Shown: positions 16,169 through 25,608 of the stretch, piece by piece
How the letters are laid out: the number at the start of each line of letters is the position of its first letter
Numbering within the stretch: position 1 is the stretch's first letter
Origin: Longimicrobium sp.
Lineage (GTDB): Bacteria; Gemmatimonadota; Gemmatimonadetes; Longimicrobiales; Longimicrobiaceae
Length of the DNA stretch: 64,000 nucleotides
NCBI GenBank assembly: GCA_036377595.1
Contig: DASUYB010000198.1
Location: 57,249 to 121,248, forward strand
Direction: 5' to 3'
Translations under genes and position numbers: made by a program
Notes under the pieces: model-generated
The model's input: the letters and a program-made list of their open reading frames with translations, nothing else
What the model was told of the DNA's origin: nothing
Database searches by the model: none

Positions 16169-16686
16169 TCCCTCACCGGTCCGAAAGAGGCGCCAATGTC
16201 GTTGTCCCGCCGCACCTTCGCAACCCGTGACCTCTCGCGGCGTGCCTTGCGGACAGATACTTAAATGTTTGCGATACAACGGCTTGCATGTTTTTCGACG
16301 TGCAATTGCTACACCAGCGGTATCAGCAGACTGCCCGGCGAGCCGCTCCGCCACGCACAAACCGCCCACGGAGCCGCTCCCGACCGGCCTGAACGCATCT
16401 CCTATGGGTGTGATGGAAGAAAGATCCGCGTGTGGGACGATATGTTATCTCGGGCCATTGGACGGAAACTCGACACACTGGGGATGGGACGTTCTTGCCC
16501 GAATCGATCCTGACTCGTCTCCCGCGGCTCGGGAGGAAGGGATCGGGGGATGAGCGCGCGGCGCTCCGTTGCATCCCGCCGTCCTCGTCCCGATCTTCCG
16601 CCGCTCCGATTCCGTGGGTCGGGAGATGATTCGCCGATTCGCGGATCATCCCCGGATCTCGTCCCTGACGTCGACACCCGGACCGC
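16169..16686. other. Gene-free stretch between RNase D and amidohydrolase genes
   Basis: No convincing gene is seen. The part around 16258-16325 is notably AT-rich for this chromosome (TTAAATGTTTGCGATACAAC and similar) and probably holds the divergent promoter region of the two neighbouring genes. Short frames here lack a ribosome site and protein-like composition. Confidence 0.5.
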
Positions 16687-18261
16687 ATGCCGTCTCCCGC
16701 GCTTCCGCCGGACCTGATCGTCCGCGCCCGCCGCATCCACGTGCTCGGCGACCACGCGCTCGTCGAGGCGCTGCTGGTGCGCGGCGGCCGCATCGCCGCG
16801 CTCGGCACGTTCGGCGAGGTGCGGGCGCTCGCCGCGGCCGGCGCGCGCGTCGAAGACCTGCGCGACGCCGTCGTTACGCCGGGGCTGACGGACGCGCACG
16901 TGCACCTCACCACCTACGGCCTCTCGCTCCGCCGCGTCGACCTGAACGCCGTGCGCACGATCGGCGACGCGCTGGAGATGATCGGCCGCGCGGCGCGCAC
17001 GGGCAGCGGCTGGCTGCGCGGCATCGGGTGGGACGTGCACCGCTGGGGCCGGCTTCCGACGCGCGAGGAGCTCGACGCGGTCAGTCCGGCGCGGCCGTGC
17101 TACTTCCAGAGCCACGACATCCACGGCGCGTGGCTGAACAGCGCGGCGCTGGCGGCGTGCGGCATCACCGGCGACACCGCCGACCCGGACGGTGGCAGGA
17201 TCGTTCGCGACCACGCCGGCGAGCCCAGCGGCGTGCTGCTGGAGAAGGCGATGACGCTCGCCGAGCGCCACCTTCCGCTCGAATCCCCCGCCGAGCGCCG
17301 GGATGCGCTGCTCGATGCGCAGCGCGAGGTGCACCGCCTGGGGCTCACCGGCGTGCACTCGGTGGAGGTGACGGGGCTGGAAGACTGGTCCGCGCTGGCG
17401 GAAGAGGATCGGCTGCGGCTCCGCGTCCTGCAGGCCATCCCCCTGCCGCGCCTCTCCGCGGCCATCGAGACCGGGCTGCGCGGCGGATTCGGCGGCGAGT
17501 GGCTGCGGATCGGTGGGGTGAAGATGTTCCTGGACGGCGCGCTCGGCTCGCGCACCGCCTGGCTGCGCGAGCCGTACGTCGGCGGCGACGGATGCGGCAT
17601 CAACACGCTGCCGCCCGACGAGTTCCGCGCCCACGTCGCCCGCGCGGCCGAGGCGGGGATCGCCAGCACCGTGCACGCCATCGGCGACGCGGCGGTGGAG
17701 CTTGCGCTCGAGGTCCTCTCCGCCGTCCCCCCGCCGAAGGCGATGCCGCACCGCATCGAGCATCTCCAGCTCTGCCCGCCGGACCTGTGGGCGCGGGCGG
17801 GGAGATCGGGGATCGTCGCGTCGATGCAGCCGGTGCACCTGATGACCGACATCCCCGCCGCCGAGCGCCATTGGGGCCACGAGCGCTCGCGCGGCGCCTA
17901 CCCCTTCGCCGCCGTCGCGCGCGCGGGGATGACGCTCGCGTTCGGCTCCGACACCCCCGTGGAGACCGTCGATCCGCGCCTCGGCCTCTTCGCCGCCGTC
18001 AAGCGCGTCGGTTGGGACGGCGCACCGGAGGGGGGATGGTACGCCGAGCACGCAATCACCCCGGAGCAGGCGCTGCGCGCGTACACCGAGGGCCCGGCGC
18101 ACGCCGCGGGCGAATCGGACCGCCGCGGCCGCCTCCTCCCCGGCTGCGACGCCGACCTCGTCGCCTGGGACCGCGATCCGCTCGCGTGCGAGCCTGACGA
18201 GCTGCGGGAGATGGCGTGCGTGCTGACCATGGTCGCCGGAGAGGCGGTGCACCGCGCATGA
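16687..18261 (+). CDS. Amidohydrolase, YtcJ-like
   Basis: 524 residues. Metal-dependent hydrolase with a TIM barrel: the HxH motif is in LTDAHVHL (His71 and His73), and later metal-site motifs are STVHAIGDAA, PHRIEHLQ and FGSDTPVETVDPRLG. The first 60 and last 60 residues form the usual small beta sandwich of the superfamily. YtcJ-like enzymes hydrolyse N-substituted amides or imides, but true substrates are mostly unknown. It overlaps the next gene by 4 nt (ATGA at 18258). Confidence 0.88.
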   Translation: MPSPALPPDLIVRARRIHVLGDHALVEALLVRGGRIAALGTFGEVRALAAAGARVEDLRDAVVTPGLTDAHVHLTTYGLSLRRVDLNAVRTIGDALEMIGRAARTGSGWLRGIGWDVHRWGRLPTREELDAVSPARPCYFQSHDIHGAWLNSAALAACGITGDTADPDGGRIVRDHAGEPSGVLLEKAMTLAERHLPLESPAERRDALLDAQREVHRLGLTGVHSVEVTGLEDWSALAEEDRLRLRVLQAIPLPRLSAAIETGLRGGFGGEWLRIGGVKMFLDGALGSRTAWLREPYVGGDGCGINTLPPDEFRAHVARAAEAGIASTVHAIGDAAVELALEVLSAVPPPKAMPHRIEHLQLCPPDLWARAGRSGIVASMQPVHLMTDIPAAERHWGHERSRGAYPFAAVARAGMTLAFGSDTPVETVDPRLGLFAAVKRVGWDGAPEGGWYAEHAITPEQALRAYTEGPAHAAGESDRRGRLLPGCDADLVAWDRDPLACEPDELREMACVLTMVAGEAVHRA

Positions 18262-18626
18262 GCGAATCGCCCGGGACGACGGTGCTCTATCGCCCCGTCG
18301 GCGCGGCGGAGCTGAGGCTGATCGAGGAGAGCGGGTGGCGCGCGTTTCCGCCGCGCCTGCCGCACCAGCCGATCTTCTACCCCGTGCTCGACGAGGCCTA
18401 CGCCGTCCAGATCGCCCGCGACTGGAACACGAAGGACGCGGCCAGCGGCAACGTCGGCTACGTCACCCGCTTCCGCGTGCGGACGGACTGGATCGCGCGC
18501 TACGAGGTGCAGACCGTCGGCGCGCGCGGCCACCGCGAGCTCTGGATCCCCGCCGACGAGCTGGACGACTTCAACCGCAACCTCGTGGGGCAGATCGAGG
18601 TGATCGGGGAGTTCCGGCCGGGGTGA
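18258..18626 (+). CDS. Conserved hypothetical protein, 122 residues
   Basis: 122 residues from ATG 18258, overlapping the amidohydrolase stop. The pattern LYRPVGAAELRLIEESGWRA, FPPRLPHQPIFYPVL and AVQIARDWNTKD resembles widely distributed small proteins, often annotated as hypothetical and sometimes placed near ADP-ribosyltransferase-like folds. No catalytic motif can be assigned with confidence. It ends VGQIEVIGEFRPG. The coupling suggests cotranslation with the amidohydrolase, though members of this group also occur alone. Confidence 0.75.
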   Translation: MSESPGTTVLYRPVGAAELRLIEESGWRAFPPRLPHQPIFYPVLDEAYAVQIARDWNTKDAASGNVGYVTRFRVRTDWIARYEVQTVGARGHRELWIPADELDDFNRNLVGQIEVIGEFRPG

Positions 18627-18644
18627 GCGCGACGCTATCTCCCA

Positions 18645-18841
18645 CAATGCGAGTAAACTCGCGGCTACAACTACACGCAGTCCGCCTTCGCGGACTTCAT
18701 CACGGCGCGCCTCGCGGCATTTGTGCGAGGTTCGGAGTTCCGTGCCTGCTACGATGATCGAGCATCCGTACCGATGATTGTTCCGGCGAAGTCCGCGAAG
18801 GCGGACTGCGTGATGTTGTAGCCGCAACTTCAGTCGCATCG
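18645..18841. repeat. Long inverted repeat, AGTCCGCCTTCGCGGACT family
   Basis: The inner arms 18661-18698 and 18788-18825 are 38-nt inverted copies with two mismatches and contain CAGTCCGCCTTCGCGGACTT. The similarity continues more weakly outward to 18645 and 18841. The 90-nt interior is unique and non-coding. The arms are self-palindromic as well (GTCCGC...GCGGAC), giving a cruciform-like design. It looks like a MITE or REP-type element between two plus-strand genes. Confidence 0.85.
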
Positions 18842-18906
18842 TCCAAATCTCTACCCACGCATCCGTTGACCGCACCCAGCCGCCCCTCCGGTGTACCATC
18901 GCGCGG

Positions 18907-20124
18907 ATGAGCATTCTCGACGCGACCACGACGCATCCCACGGCGGATGAGCGGGGAGCGGGGCCGGCGGACCGGCCCCGCTCGCTGTACGTGCACGTGC
19001 CGTTCTGCGTGCGCCGCTGCTCGTACTGCGACTTCGCCGTACAGGCCACTCGCGAGGCGCCAACGGATCTCTGGCTCGACGCCGTCGCCGAGGAGATGCG
19101 CCTCCAGGCCGCCGAGTTCGGCTGGGACCGGCCGCTCGCGCTCGACACCGTCTACCTCGGCGGGGGCACCCCGTCGCTGCTGCGGCCCGACGCGATGGCC
19201 GGGCTGCGCCGCCGCCTGGAGCCGTACGCCGTCTGGAGCGACGCGGCCGAGTGGACGTGCGAGGCGAACCCGGAGAGCTTCACCCCCGAAACCGCCGCGG
19301 CGTGGCGCGATGCGGGCGTCAACCGCATCTCCCTGGGCGCGCAGACCTTCCACGAGCCCGCGCTGCGCTGGATGGGACGGATGCACGGCGTCGACGGCCC
19401 GCGCCGCGCGATGGAGGCCGCGCGCGGGGCGGGGATCATGAACGTCAGCGTCGACCTGATCTTCGGCCTTCCCGAGCGGCTGGGGCGCGATTGGGGCGCC
19501 GACCTCTTCCACGCGCTGGCGCTGGAGCCCGAGCACGTCTCGCTCTACGGCCTGACCGCCGAGGCCGCCGCGCCGCTCGGCCGATGGGTCAAGGAGGGCC
19601 GCGAAACGCTGGCGGACGAGGATCGCTACGCCGACGAGTATCTCCTCGCCCACGAGCGCCTGACCGCGGCCGGGTTCGAGCACTACGAGGTATCGAACTT
19701 CGGCCTCCCGGGCCGCCGCTCGCGCCACAACTTCGTGTACTGGACGGGCGCCCCGTACGCCGCGCTCGGCCCCGGCGCGCACGCCTTCCATCCCCCGCAG
19801 CGCCGCTGGAACGTGCGCGGGTGGGACGACTACCGCCGCATGCTTCTCGACGAGCACCGCCTCCCCCTCGACGGCCAGGAGATGGTGGACGAGGAGACGG
19901 CCGGCCTGGAACGCGCGTGGCTCCATCTCCGTACGGACCACGGGTGGCCGCTTCGGGACGCGGGGGAAGCGGAACTCCGGCTCGCCGACACCTGGGTCCG
20001 CCACGGCTGGGCGCGGGTGGATGGAGACGCCCTGAAGCTCACCGCCGAGGGCTGGCTCCTGCTCGATCGCCTCGCGGTGGAGATGGCGACCGCCGCCGAG
20101 CAGCGAGGTCTCGTCACGCGCTGA
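18907..20124 (+). CDS. hemW: Radical SAM haem chaperone HemW
   Basis: 405 residues. The radical SAM cluster motif CVRRCSYC has Cys34, Cys38 and Cys41 (CxxxCxxC), followed by DFAVQ, typical of HemW and HemN-like proteins. YLGGGTPSLL, EANPESFTP, RISLGAQTF and VDLIFGLPERL are the expected substrate-barrel motifs. HemW delivers haem to target proteins and does not act as a coproporphyrinogen oxidase, although it is often labelled so. It lies just upstream of the hrcA-dnaJ block, a frequent neighbourhood in bacteria. Confidence 0.92.
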   Translation: MSILDATTTHPTADERGAGPADRPRSLYVHVPFCVRRCSYCDFAVQATREAPTDLWLDAVAEEMRLQAAEFGWDRPLALDTVYLGGGTPSLLRPDAMAGLRRRLEPYAVWSDAAEWTCEANPESFTPETAAAWRDAGVNRISLGAQTFHEPALRWMGRMHGVDGPRRAMEAARGAGIMNVSVDLIFGLPERLGRDWGADLFHALALEPEHVSLYGLTAEAAAPLGRWVKEGRETLADEDRYADEYLLAHERLTAAGFEHYEVSNFGLPGRRSRHNFVYWTGAPYAALGPGAHAFHPPQRRWNVRGWDDYRRMLLDEHRLPLDGQEMVDEETAGLERAWLHLRTDHGWPLRDAGEAELRLADTWVRHGWARVDGDALKLTAEGWLLLDRLAVEMATAAEQRGLVTR

Positions 20125-20153
20125 GCAGCCGCGAGCGAAGCGAGCCCAGGTCC

Positions 20154-20212
20154 TTCCCCCCAGTCGGTTTTGGGGGAGGGACAGCCGCGAAGCGGCAGGG
20201 AGAGGGCGAGAG
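20154..20212. repeat. Pyrimidine/purine inverted repeat, CTTCCCCCCAGTCGG family
   Basis: CCTTCCCCCCAGTCGGTTTT followed by GGGGGAGGGACAGCCGCGAA forms a hairpin. The same motif in the opposite orientation (ACTGGGGGAGGGGGAG after AAAACCG) is at about 45913-45940. No gene is seen in the rest of the 378-nt gap before hrcA. Confidence 0.6.
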
Positions 20213-20434
20213 CGCCGCGGCCGGGCCTGATCATTCCTCCGCGCCGTGACCCGTCCGTCTCGCCCTCCTGCACGGATGACAGCCGCCGCGGACATCCATC
20301 CGCCTGCGCGGCGGCGGGTCCGGCCGGAACGGCGCACCGGCGCGGCACCGGAACTTGCTCGTGCGGTGGCGGATGGGGAGCGAGGACGGGGCGCACAAGT
20401 GCCGTCGCGGCAACGGGAAGGCCTGCTTCCGGCA

Positions 20435-20463
20435 TTGACGCGTCCCGGTGGGGACGGCAAATT
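20435..20463 (+). promoter_or_regulatory. Possible hrcA promoter
   Basis: TTGACG at 20435-20440 and CAAATT at 20458-20463 are 17 nt apart, 40 nt before the hrcA start. The -10 box is weak. No CIRCE element (TTAGCACTC-N9-GAGTGCTAA), the usual HrcA operator, is seen between 20125 and 20502. Confidence 0.35.
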
Positions 20464-20502
20464 CTACAGGTTTGTGCCCGCAATTCTCCCGCGGACATCC
20501 AG

Positions 20503-21546
20503 ATGCCCGAAGAGCCCCTCACCGAGCGCGAGCACGCGATCCTCGAGGCGGTGATCCGCACCTACGTGGAGACCGCCGAGCCCGCCGGCAGCCGCACCGT
20601 GGCGCGCCGGTTCCGGCTCGGCATCTCTCCGGCCACGGTGCGCAACACCATGAGCGACCTGGAGGAGAAGGGGTATCTCTACCACCCCCACACCTCCGCC
20701 GGCCGCGTGCCCACGGACCTGGCCTACCGCCTGTACGTGGACTCGCTGATGCGCCCCGCGCCCGTCAGCGAGCGCGAGCGCACCGCCATCCGCCGCGAGC
20801 TGGAGCTGCGCGGCGAGGCCGCCGTGGAGCACCTCCTCCGCCGCGCCGCGCAGGTGCTGGGGCTGCTGACGCAGGAGCTGGGCGTGGCCATCGCCCCGCG
20901 GCTCGACCAGGCCACGCTCGAGCGGCTGGACCTGGTCACCCTCGGCGAGGCCAAGGTGCTGCTGGTGCTCACGCTGCGCGGCGCGGGGGTGCGCACCATC
21001 TACGTCGACGTCCCCGGCGCCATCCCGCCGCAGACATTGGCCGCGGTGGCGCGCATCCTCAACGAGCGGCTGGCGGGGCTCCCGCTGCGGGAGATCCGCG
21101 CCACGCTGGCCGAGCGCCTGCGCGACTCGGCGCCGTCGGAGCCGGGCGCCGCCGAGCTGCTGAACGTGTTCATGCAGGGCGCCGAGGAGCTGTTCGTGGG
21201 CCCGGCCGCGCCCGGACAGGACGTCCATCTCGGCCGCGCTTCGGTGCTGGCCGAGCAGCCCGAGTTCGCCAGCGGCCAGCGGCTGCGCGGGCTGATCGAG
21301 CTGACCGAGCGGCCCGACCTGCTCAAGAGCGCGCTGGCCGGTCGCGGCGAGGGCGGGCTGAAGGTGACCATCGGGGTGGAGCACGGCGATCCGGCGCTCT
21401 CCGACTTCACCCTGGTCACCTCCGAGTATCGCAGCGGCGGCCTGAAGGGAGTGATCGGGGTGATCGGACCCACGCGCATGCCCTACGACCGCGTGATCGC
21501 CCTGGTGGAAAGCACCTCGAACCTGATCTCCGAGTTCCTGGCGTGA
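20503..21546 (+). CDS. hrcA: Heat-inducible transcription repressor HrcA
   Basis: 347 residues. N-terminal winged helix with [29 protein letters not shown] and [18 protein letters not shown], followed by a GAF-like dimerisation domain and the C-terminal signature [20 protein letters not shown]. HrcA represses heat-shock genes through CIRCE sites. ATG at 20503 matches the family start; the frame stays open upstream but that extension has a different composition and no homology. It is followed 19 nt later by dnaJ and then prmA; grpE and dnaK are not in the window. Confidence 0.93.
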   Translation: MPEEPLTEREHAILEAVIRTYVETAEPAGSRTVARRFRLGISPATVRNTMSDLEEKGYLYHPHTSAGRVPTDLAYRLYVDSLMRPAPVSERERTAIRRELELRGEAAVEHLLRRAAQVLGLLTQELGVAIAPRLDQATLERLDLVTLGEAKVLLVLTLRGAGVRTIYVDVPGAIPPQTLAAVARILNERLAGLPLREIRATLAERLRDSAPSEPGAAELLNVFMQGAEELFVGPAAPGQDVHLGRASVLAEQPEFASGQRLRGLIELTERPDLLKSALAGRGEGGLKVTIGVEHGDPALSDFTLVTSEYRSGGLKGVIGVIGPTRMPYDRVIALVESTSNLISEFLA

Positions 21547-21565
21547 GATTGATCGGCAAGGCGTG

Positions 21566-22720
21566 ATGAGAGACTACTACGAGATCCTGGGCGTGGCGAA
21601 GGACGCCGACGGAGAGAGCATCAAGAAGGCGTACCGCAAGCTGGCCCTGCAGTATCACCCCGACCGCAACGGGGGCGACAAGGAGGCCGAGGAGAAGTTC
21701 AAGGAGGCCACCGAGGCGTACGAGGTGCTGCGCGACGGCGACAAGCGCGCCGCGTACGACCGCTTCGGCCACGCGGGGGTGAAGCGCGGCGCCGGGGCGG
21801 GCGCGGGCGGCTACGGCGGCGGCTTCGGCTTCGAGGACGCGCTGAACATCTTCATGCGCGACTTCGGCGGCTTCGGCGGCTTCGAGGACCTGTTCGGCGG
21901 CGGCCGGCGCCGCGGCGGCGTGCAGAAGGGGAAGGACCTGCAGGTGCGGCTGCGCATCACCCTGGCCGAGGTGGCCAGCGGGGTGCGCAAGACGCTCAAG
22001 GTCAAGGCGCTGGACCCCTGCTCGCAATGCCAGGGGACCGGCTCGGCCGACACCGGCGGCCCGGTGACCTGCGAGAGCTGCCAGGGAACGGGGCAGATCC
22101 GCCGCGTGCAGCGCAGCGTCTTCGGCCAGTTCGTCTCCGCCTCCGTGTGCCCGACCTGCGGCGGGGAGGGAAAGGTGATTCGCAACCCGTGCAAGAAGTG
22201 CCACGGCGACGGCCGCGAGCGCTCGGAGCGCACGCTGGAGGTGGAGATCCCCGCCGGGGTCAGCAGCGACAACTACCTGACGCTGCGGGGGATGGGCAAC
22301 GCCGGCCCGCGCGGCGGCCCCCGCGGCGACGTGCTGGTGGTGATCGAGGTGGAGGACGACCAGCGCTTCGTGCGCGACGGGAGCGACCTCTTCTACGATC
22401 TCCCCGTCTCGTTCAGCCAGGCGGCGCTGGGGCAGGAGGTCGACGTTCCCACCGTGTACGGCGAGGAGAAGGTGCGCATCCCCGCCGGCGCGCAGGGCGG
22501 CGACGTGCTGACGCTGCGCGGCAAGGGGCTGCCGCACCTGGGCGGCGGCGGCCGGGGCGACCAGCACGTGCGCATCCACGTGTGGACGCCCACCGAGCTC
22601 TCGCCCGAGGCGCAGGACCTGTTCCGCCGCCTGGCCGAGCTCGAGGGCCCGGCGCCGGAGCGGGCCGGGCACGGGCAGAAGGGCTTCTGGGAACGCGTGA
22701 AGGACGCGTTCGCGGCGTGA
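21566..22720 (+). CDS. dnaJ: Chaperone DnaJ
   Basis: 384 residues. J domain with HPD at 31-33 ([10 protein letters not shown]), a Gly/Phe-rich linker ([20 protein letters not shown]), then the four zinc-finger repeats [24 protein letters not shown] and CKKCHGDG and the C-terminal substrate domain. It is the cochaperone that delivers substrates to DnaK. ATG at 21566 is preferred to the adjacent GTG at 21563. Its TGA overlaps the GTG start of prmA by 4 nt. The Gly/Phe-rich part is well developed, as in type I DnaJ. Confidence 0.97.
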   Translation: MRDYYEILGVAKDADGESIKKAYRKLALQYHPDRNGGDKEAEEKFKEATEAYEVLRDGDKRAAYDRFGHAGVKRGAGAGAGGYGGGFGFEDALNIFMRDFGGFGGFEDLFGGGRRRGGVQKGKDLQVRLRITLAEVASGVRKTLKVKALDPCSQCQGTGSADTGGPVTCESCQGTGQIRRVQRSVFGQFVSASVCPTCGGEGKVIRNPCKKCHGDGRERSERTLEVEIPAGVSSDNYLTLRGMGNAGPRGGPRGDVLVVIEVEDDQRFVRDGSDLFYDLPVSFSQAALGQEVDVPTVYGEEKVRIPAGAQGGDVLTLRGKGLPHLGGGGRGDQHVRIHVWTPTELSPEAQDLFRRLAELEGPAPERAGHGQKGFWERVKDAFAA

Positions 22721-23595
22721 TCGACCCGCGCAGATGGCTGGTGCTGGCCGTCCGCGGCCCCTCGCCCGAGCTGGCGGGGCTGGTCGCCGACGGCCTGCTC
22801 GCGCTGGGCGGCGCCGCGGTGGAGGAGCGCGACGGCTGGTCCACCACCTGGCTCCTCCCGCCGCACGACGCCGAGGCCTTCGCCGCCGAGGCGCGCGAGC
22901 AGCTGGCCTCGTGGCTGCCGGAGGGGACGGAGCTGGAGATCGAGTGGCGGTGGCAGGAAGACGAGGACTGGGCCGCGGAGTGGAAGCGCGGCCTGGGCCC
23001 GCGCCGCGTCACCGATCGCATCGTGGTGAAGCCGACCTGGACGGAGTGGGAGGCCGAACCCGGCCAGGTGGTGATCGACGTCGACCCGCAGATGGCGTTC
23101 GGCACGGGCGAGCACGCCACCACGCGCGGCTGCCTGCGCCTGCTGGACGATGCCCTGCGCAAGGGCGACCGCGTGCTCGACGTGGGGTCCGGCTCGGGGA
23201 TCCTGGCCATCGCCGCCGTGCGCCTGGGCGCGCGCGAGGCCATTGCAGTGGAGTACGACCCCGACGCCAACCTCAACGCCCGCGAAAACTTCGAGAAGAA
23301 CGACGTGGAGGACCGGGTCACGCTGTTCGAGGGGCTGGCGGACGACGAGGTGCTGGCGGAGCTGGGGCGGTTCGACCTCGTCCTCGCGAACATCCTGAGC
23401 GGGGTGATCCGCCCGCTGCTGCCCGCGCTTCATCGCGCGCTCGCCGGCTCGCCGCAGGGGCGGCTGATCGTGAGCGGCATCCTCCGCGTAGAATCTCCCG
23501 ACGTCGTGCGCGACGCCGAGGCCGCCGGCTTCCGCGTGGCCGAGGTGGACGAGGAAGAGGAATGGTGGAGCGCGCTCCTGCGCCCAATCGATTGA
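22717..23595 (+). CDS. prmA: Ribosomal protein L11 methyltransferase
   Basis: 292 residues starting at GTG 22717, overlapping the dnaJ stop (GTGA). SAM-dependent methyltransferase motifs: [39 protein letters not shown] (motif I), [18 protein letters not shown] and [12 protein letters not shown]. It trimethylates Lys and the N-terminus of L11. The dnaJ-prmA coupling is common in bacteria. A perfect 15-bp hairpin follows the gene. Confidence 0.93.
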   Translation: MIDPRRWLVLAVRGPSPELAGLVADGLLALGGAAVEERDGWSTTWLLPPHDAEAFAAEAREQLASWLPEGTELEIEWRWQEDEDWAAEWKRGLGPRRVTDRIVVKPTWTEWEAEPGQVVIDVDPQMAFGTGEHATTRGCLRLLDDALRKGDRVLDVGSGSGILAIAAVRLGAREAIAVEYDPDANLNARENFEKNDVEDRVTLFEGLADDEVLAELGRFDLVLANILSGVIRPLLPALHRALAGSPQGRLIVSGILRVESPDVVRDAEAAGFRVAEVDEEEEWWSALLRPID

Positions 23596-23630
23596 GCCGG
23601 GGCCCGTTCTTCGGCCCCACGTGAATTGTC

Positions 23631-23664
23631 GAGCGGCCCCGGAGACGGTTCTCCGGGGCCGCTC
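23631..23664. terminator. Bidirectional hairpin terminator
   Basis: GAGCGGCCCCGGAGA and TCTCCGGGGCCGCTC form a perfect 15-bp stem around CGGT. It lies between prmA (plus strand) and the HTH gene (minus strand), whose ends face each other. No U-rich tail is present on the plus strand, so the efficiency is uncertain. Confidence 0.7.
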
Positions 23665-23683
23665 GTCTGCGTTGCTTGACTGC

Positions 23684-24274
23684 CTACTCTTCGTCGGAGT
23701 CCCGCTCCTTCTTCTCCGATCGTTTCGACTGCCGTTGGCGCCTGGCGCGGCCGACTTCCTGCGCGTTCGCCTCGCGTGCGATCTCGCTGAAGTGCCGTTC
23801 GGCCGCGTACTCTCCGCGCACCTGCAGATCGAACCAGTGCTCGATCTCGGCGAGGTTCTTCGGCGCCTCGTCCGGGAATGCCCGCGCGAACTGGAAGAGC
23901 AGCGAGATGGCGGCGCGCGCGTTCCCCTCGCCTTTCGGGAGCAGGTCGATCAGCCGCGGACGCAGCTTCCACTCTTTTTCGTCTTCTTCCCTGGGCTCAG
24001 GCATGACTCCACCCCCGAAGTAATCCAGGAGGACCTCGCCCAGCTTCTTGCGGGTGGAGAAGTTCGGCTGAGATTTTCCGTTCACGAACTTGCGGACGGT
24101 ATCCTTCGCCATCTCCGCCATCTTGGCCACGCCGCGCAGCTTGAAGCGCGCGACGAGCTCGATGGTTCCCTCCCGAAGCTGCTCCACGGGAATGTACTTC
24201 CACGTGGTGGCGAGCTTTCCTTCCCGGTCATCGCCGGGGGTCTGGCTACTTTGGCCATGGTTTTGGCTTTTCAT
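23684..24274 (-). CDS. HTH DNA-binding protein of unknown function
   Basis: 196 residues. Residues about 45-90 (KLRGVAKMAEMAKDTVRKFV, then NGKSQPNFSTRKKLGEVLLD) resemble an XRE/LacI-type helix-turn-helix with the recognition helix DTVRKFVNG. The rest is charged and helical, ending in a Lys/Arg/Glu-rich tail. Codon use is less GC-biased than in the neighbours, suggesting recent acquisition. The stretch upstream of it is also less GC-rich. Role unknown; a phage- or plasmid-type regulator is one possibility. Confidence 0.65.
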   Translation of the reverse strand: MKSQNHGQSSQTPGDDREGKLATTWKYIPVEQLREGTIELVARFKLRGVAKMAEMAKDTVRKFVNGKSQPNFSTRKKLGEVLLDYFGGGVMPEPREEDEKEWKLRPRLIDLLPKGEGNARAAISLLFQFARAFPDEAPKNLAEIEHWFDLQVRGEYAAERHFSEIAREANAQEVGRARRQRQSKRSEKKERDSDEE

Positions 24275-24837
24275 GGAAGAAGGTGGGGTCTACAGTCGAA
24301 ATCGGCAATAGTGGTCAACCCCATCGCCAGAACACCGCCACCGCGGGAACTCTCGCCCATACTTTCGACTCGGGAACAAACTGCCAGAACCGAGGCGATT
24401 CAACGAAAAGCAGGTGGGGGGAGACTCTCCATGGATTCCACGATCCGACTAAAACGCGCCGCATCTGACTCCGCGGATATCCAGCATTGTGACGGGCTTG
24501 AAGATAGGCTTGGGGGATGCGTCCGAAGCGTAGCTGACGATGCGCTGCTGACGGAGGAGCGGCACCGAGATCCCGGCGCCGCTTCGTCGTTTCTGCCGAT
24601 GTGATTTTTGGCCTAGACATGGTCACCCTGTCCCATCCGGGACGCCCACCTACGACCGCGCATCTCCTTGCGCTGCATCTCTTTTCCGAGGCCGGTTCCT
24701 TCCTGCGCGACGGTTGAGGAATCACACTGTACCGGCGGTGGCTGACTAGGCGCGAAGGGCGCTCACTTTGTGTGCCTGTTGGCCGCAGCAAAGGGTAGAT
24801 ATGATTCTCGCGCCCCGAGCTTCATGTCTGCCCCTTG
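24275..24837. other. Gene-poor, less GC-rich stretch
   Basis: No gene is supported. Short frames in both directions lack ribosome sites and protein-like composition. Base composition is visibly more mixed than in the surrounding chromosome (for example GTGATTTTTGGCCTAGACAT near 24601), which together with the neighbouring HTH and GAF genes suggests an acquired segment or remnants of one. Confidence 0.5.
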
Positions 24838-25608
24838 ATGATCCCCAGGATGACGAGCATCCCCGGGAGAAGGCGCCGTCGCTTCTACGAGCGGAAGGCG
24901 GTGGTCGAGCTGCTGGCGGTAATTCCGCCGGTGCTCACCGCCGCCGTCACCGCGCTCGTCAACATCCGCGACCCGGAGCGGCGCACCCTCGGCTGGCTGC
25001 TGGTGGGGGCAATCGGCTGGCTGCTCGTCTCCAGCGTCGTGAAGATCCTCCACGCGTACGCCCAGGACCGCGAGCAGAAGCGGCGGGAGGAATACGACGG
25101 GCTTCTTGGCGCGCTCCACGTGCTGTACGGCGTCGTGAGTACGCGCGCGGGGATCGGTCCGCGTGACGGTGGCCGGCTGCGCGTCACGGTCCACCGCGTC
25201 GTTCCGCCGAGCGGCAGCGGAATGGCCGCCGAAGAGCTGGAGCAGCTGCTTCCCTACGTTGGCGGACAGGGCGGCGGGCCGGGCAGGAAGTTCTCCATCC
25301 GCTCCGGCGTAATCGGAAAGGCCGTTCGCGCCAGAGCGGTCGTCGCGGTCACGCGCGGGAGCGACGAGCACGAGAAGTTCGTCGACGAGCTCGTGCGGGA
25401 GTGGGCGTACACCGAGCACGACGCGCGCAGGCTGAGCTCGGACAGGAGATCGTGGATGGCGGTGCCGGTGTTCGATTCGGGCTTCGTGGTCGTCGCCGTT
25501 GTCTACCTGGATTCAAACGACACAGAGTTCTTCACGCCGGAGCTTCAGAAGATTATCTTGGATGCGTCCGGCGGAATTGCCACCTACGTCAACGAGGTGT
25601 ACAGATGA
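24838..25608 (+). CDS. Two-transmembrane protein with GAF-like domain
   Basis: 256 residues from ATG 24838; an ATG at 24850 is also possible. A basic N-terminus (RRRRRFYERK) precedes two membrane segments at about 22-43 and 50-70 (LLVGAIGWLLVSSVVKI), then a charged helix and a C-terminal domain of about 160 residues. This domain has the GAF pattern: a regulated pocket region with FSIRSGVIGKAVRARAVVAV, MAVPVFDSGFVVVAVVYLDS and a final amphipathic helix. It is likely membrane-bound with a cytoplasmic sensory domain. It overlaps a 61-residue gene by 4 nt. Ligand and output unknown. Confidence 0.7.
   Translation: MIPRMTSIPGRRRRRFYERKAVVELLAVIPPVLTAAVTALVNIRDPERRTLGWLLVGAIGWLLVSSVVKILHAYAQDREQKRREEYDGLLGALHVLYGVVSTRAGIGPRDGGRLRVTVHRVVPPSGSGMAAEELEQLLPYVGGQGGGPGRKFSIRSGVIGKAVRARAVVAVTRGSDEHEKFVDELVREWAYTEHDARRLSSDRRSWMAVPVFDSGFVVVAVVYLDSNDTEFFTPELQKIILDASGGIATYVNEVYR

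Noticed and set aside
16169..16369. N-terminal extension of RNase D by 67 residues
   Set aside because: The extended sequence lies in an AT-rich promoter-like stretch and does not match RNase D; ATG 16168 has a ribosome site.
20170..20502. N-terminal extension of HrcA by about 110 residues
   Set aside because: The extension crosses a repeat, has disordered Arg/Pro/Gly composition, and HrcA family members start at the LTEREHAIL region.
24275..24837. Short frames (for example 24283-24468 plus, 24315-24791 minus) considered as small genes
   Set aside because: No ribosome sites, irregular composition and no conserved-looking motifs.
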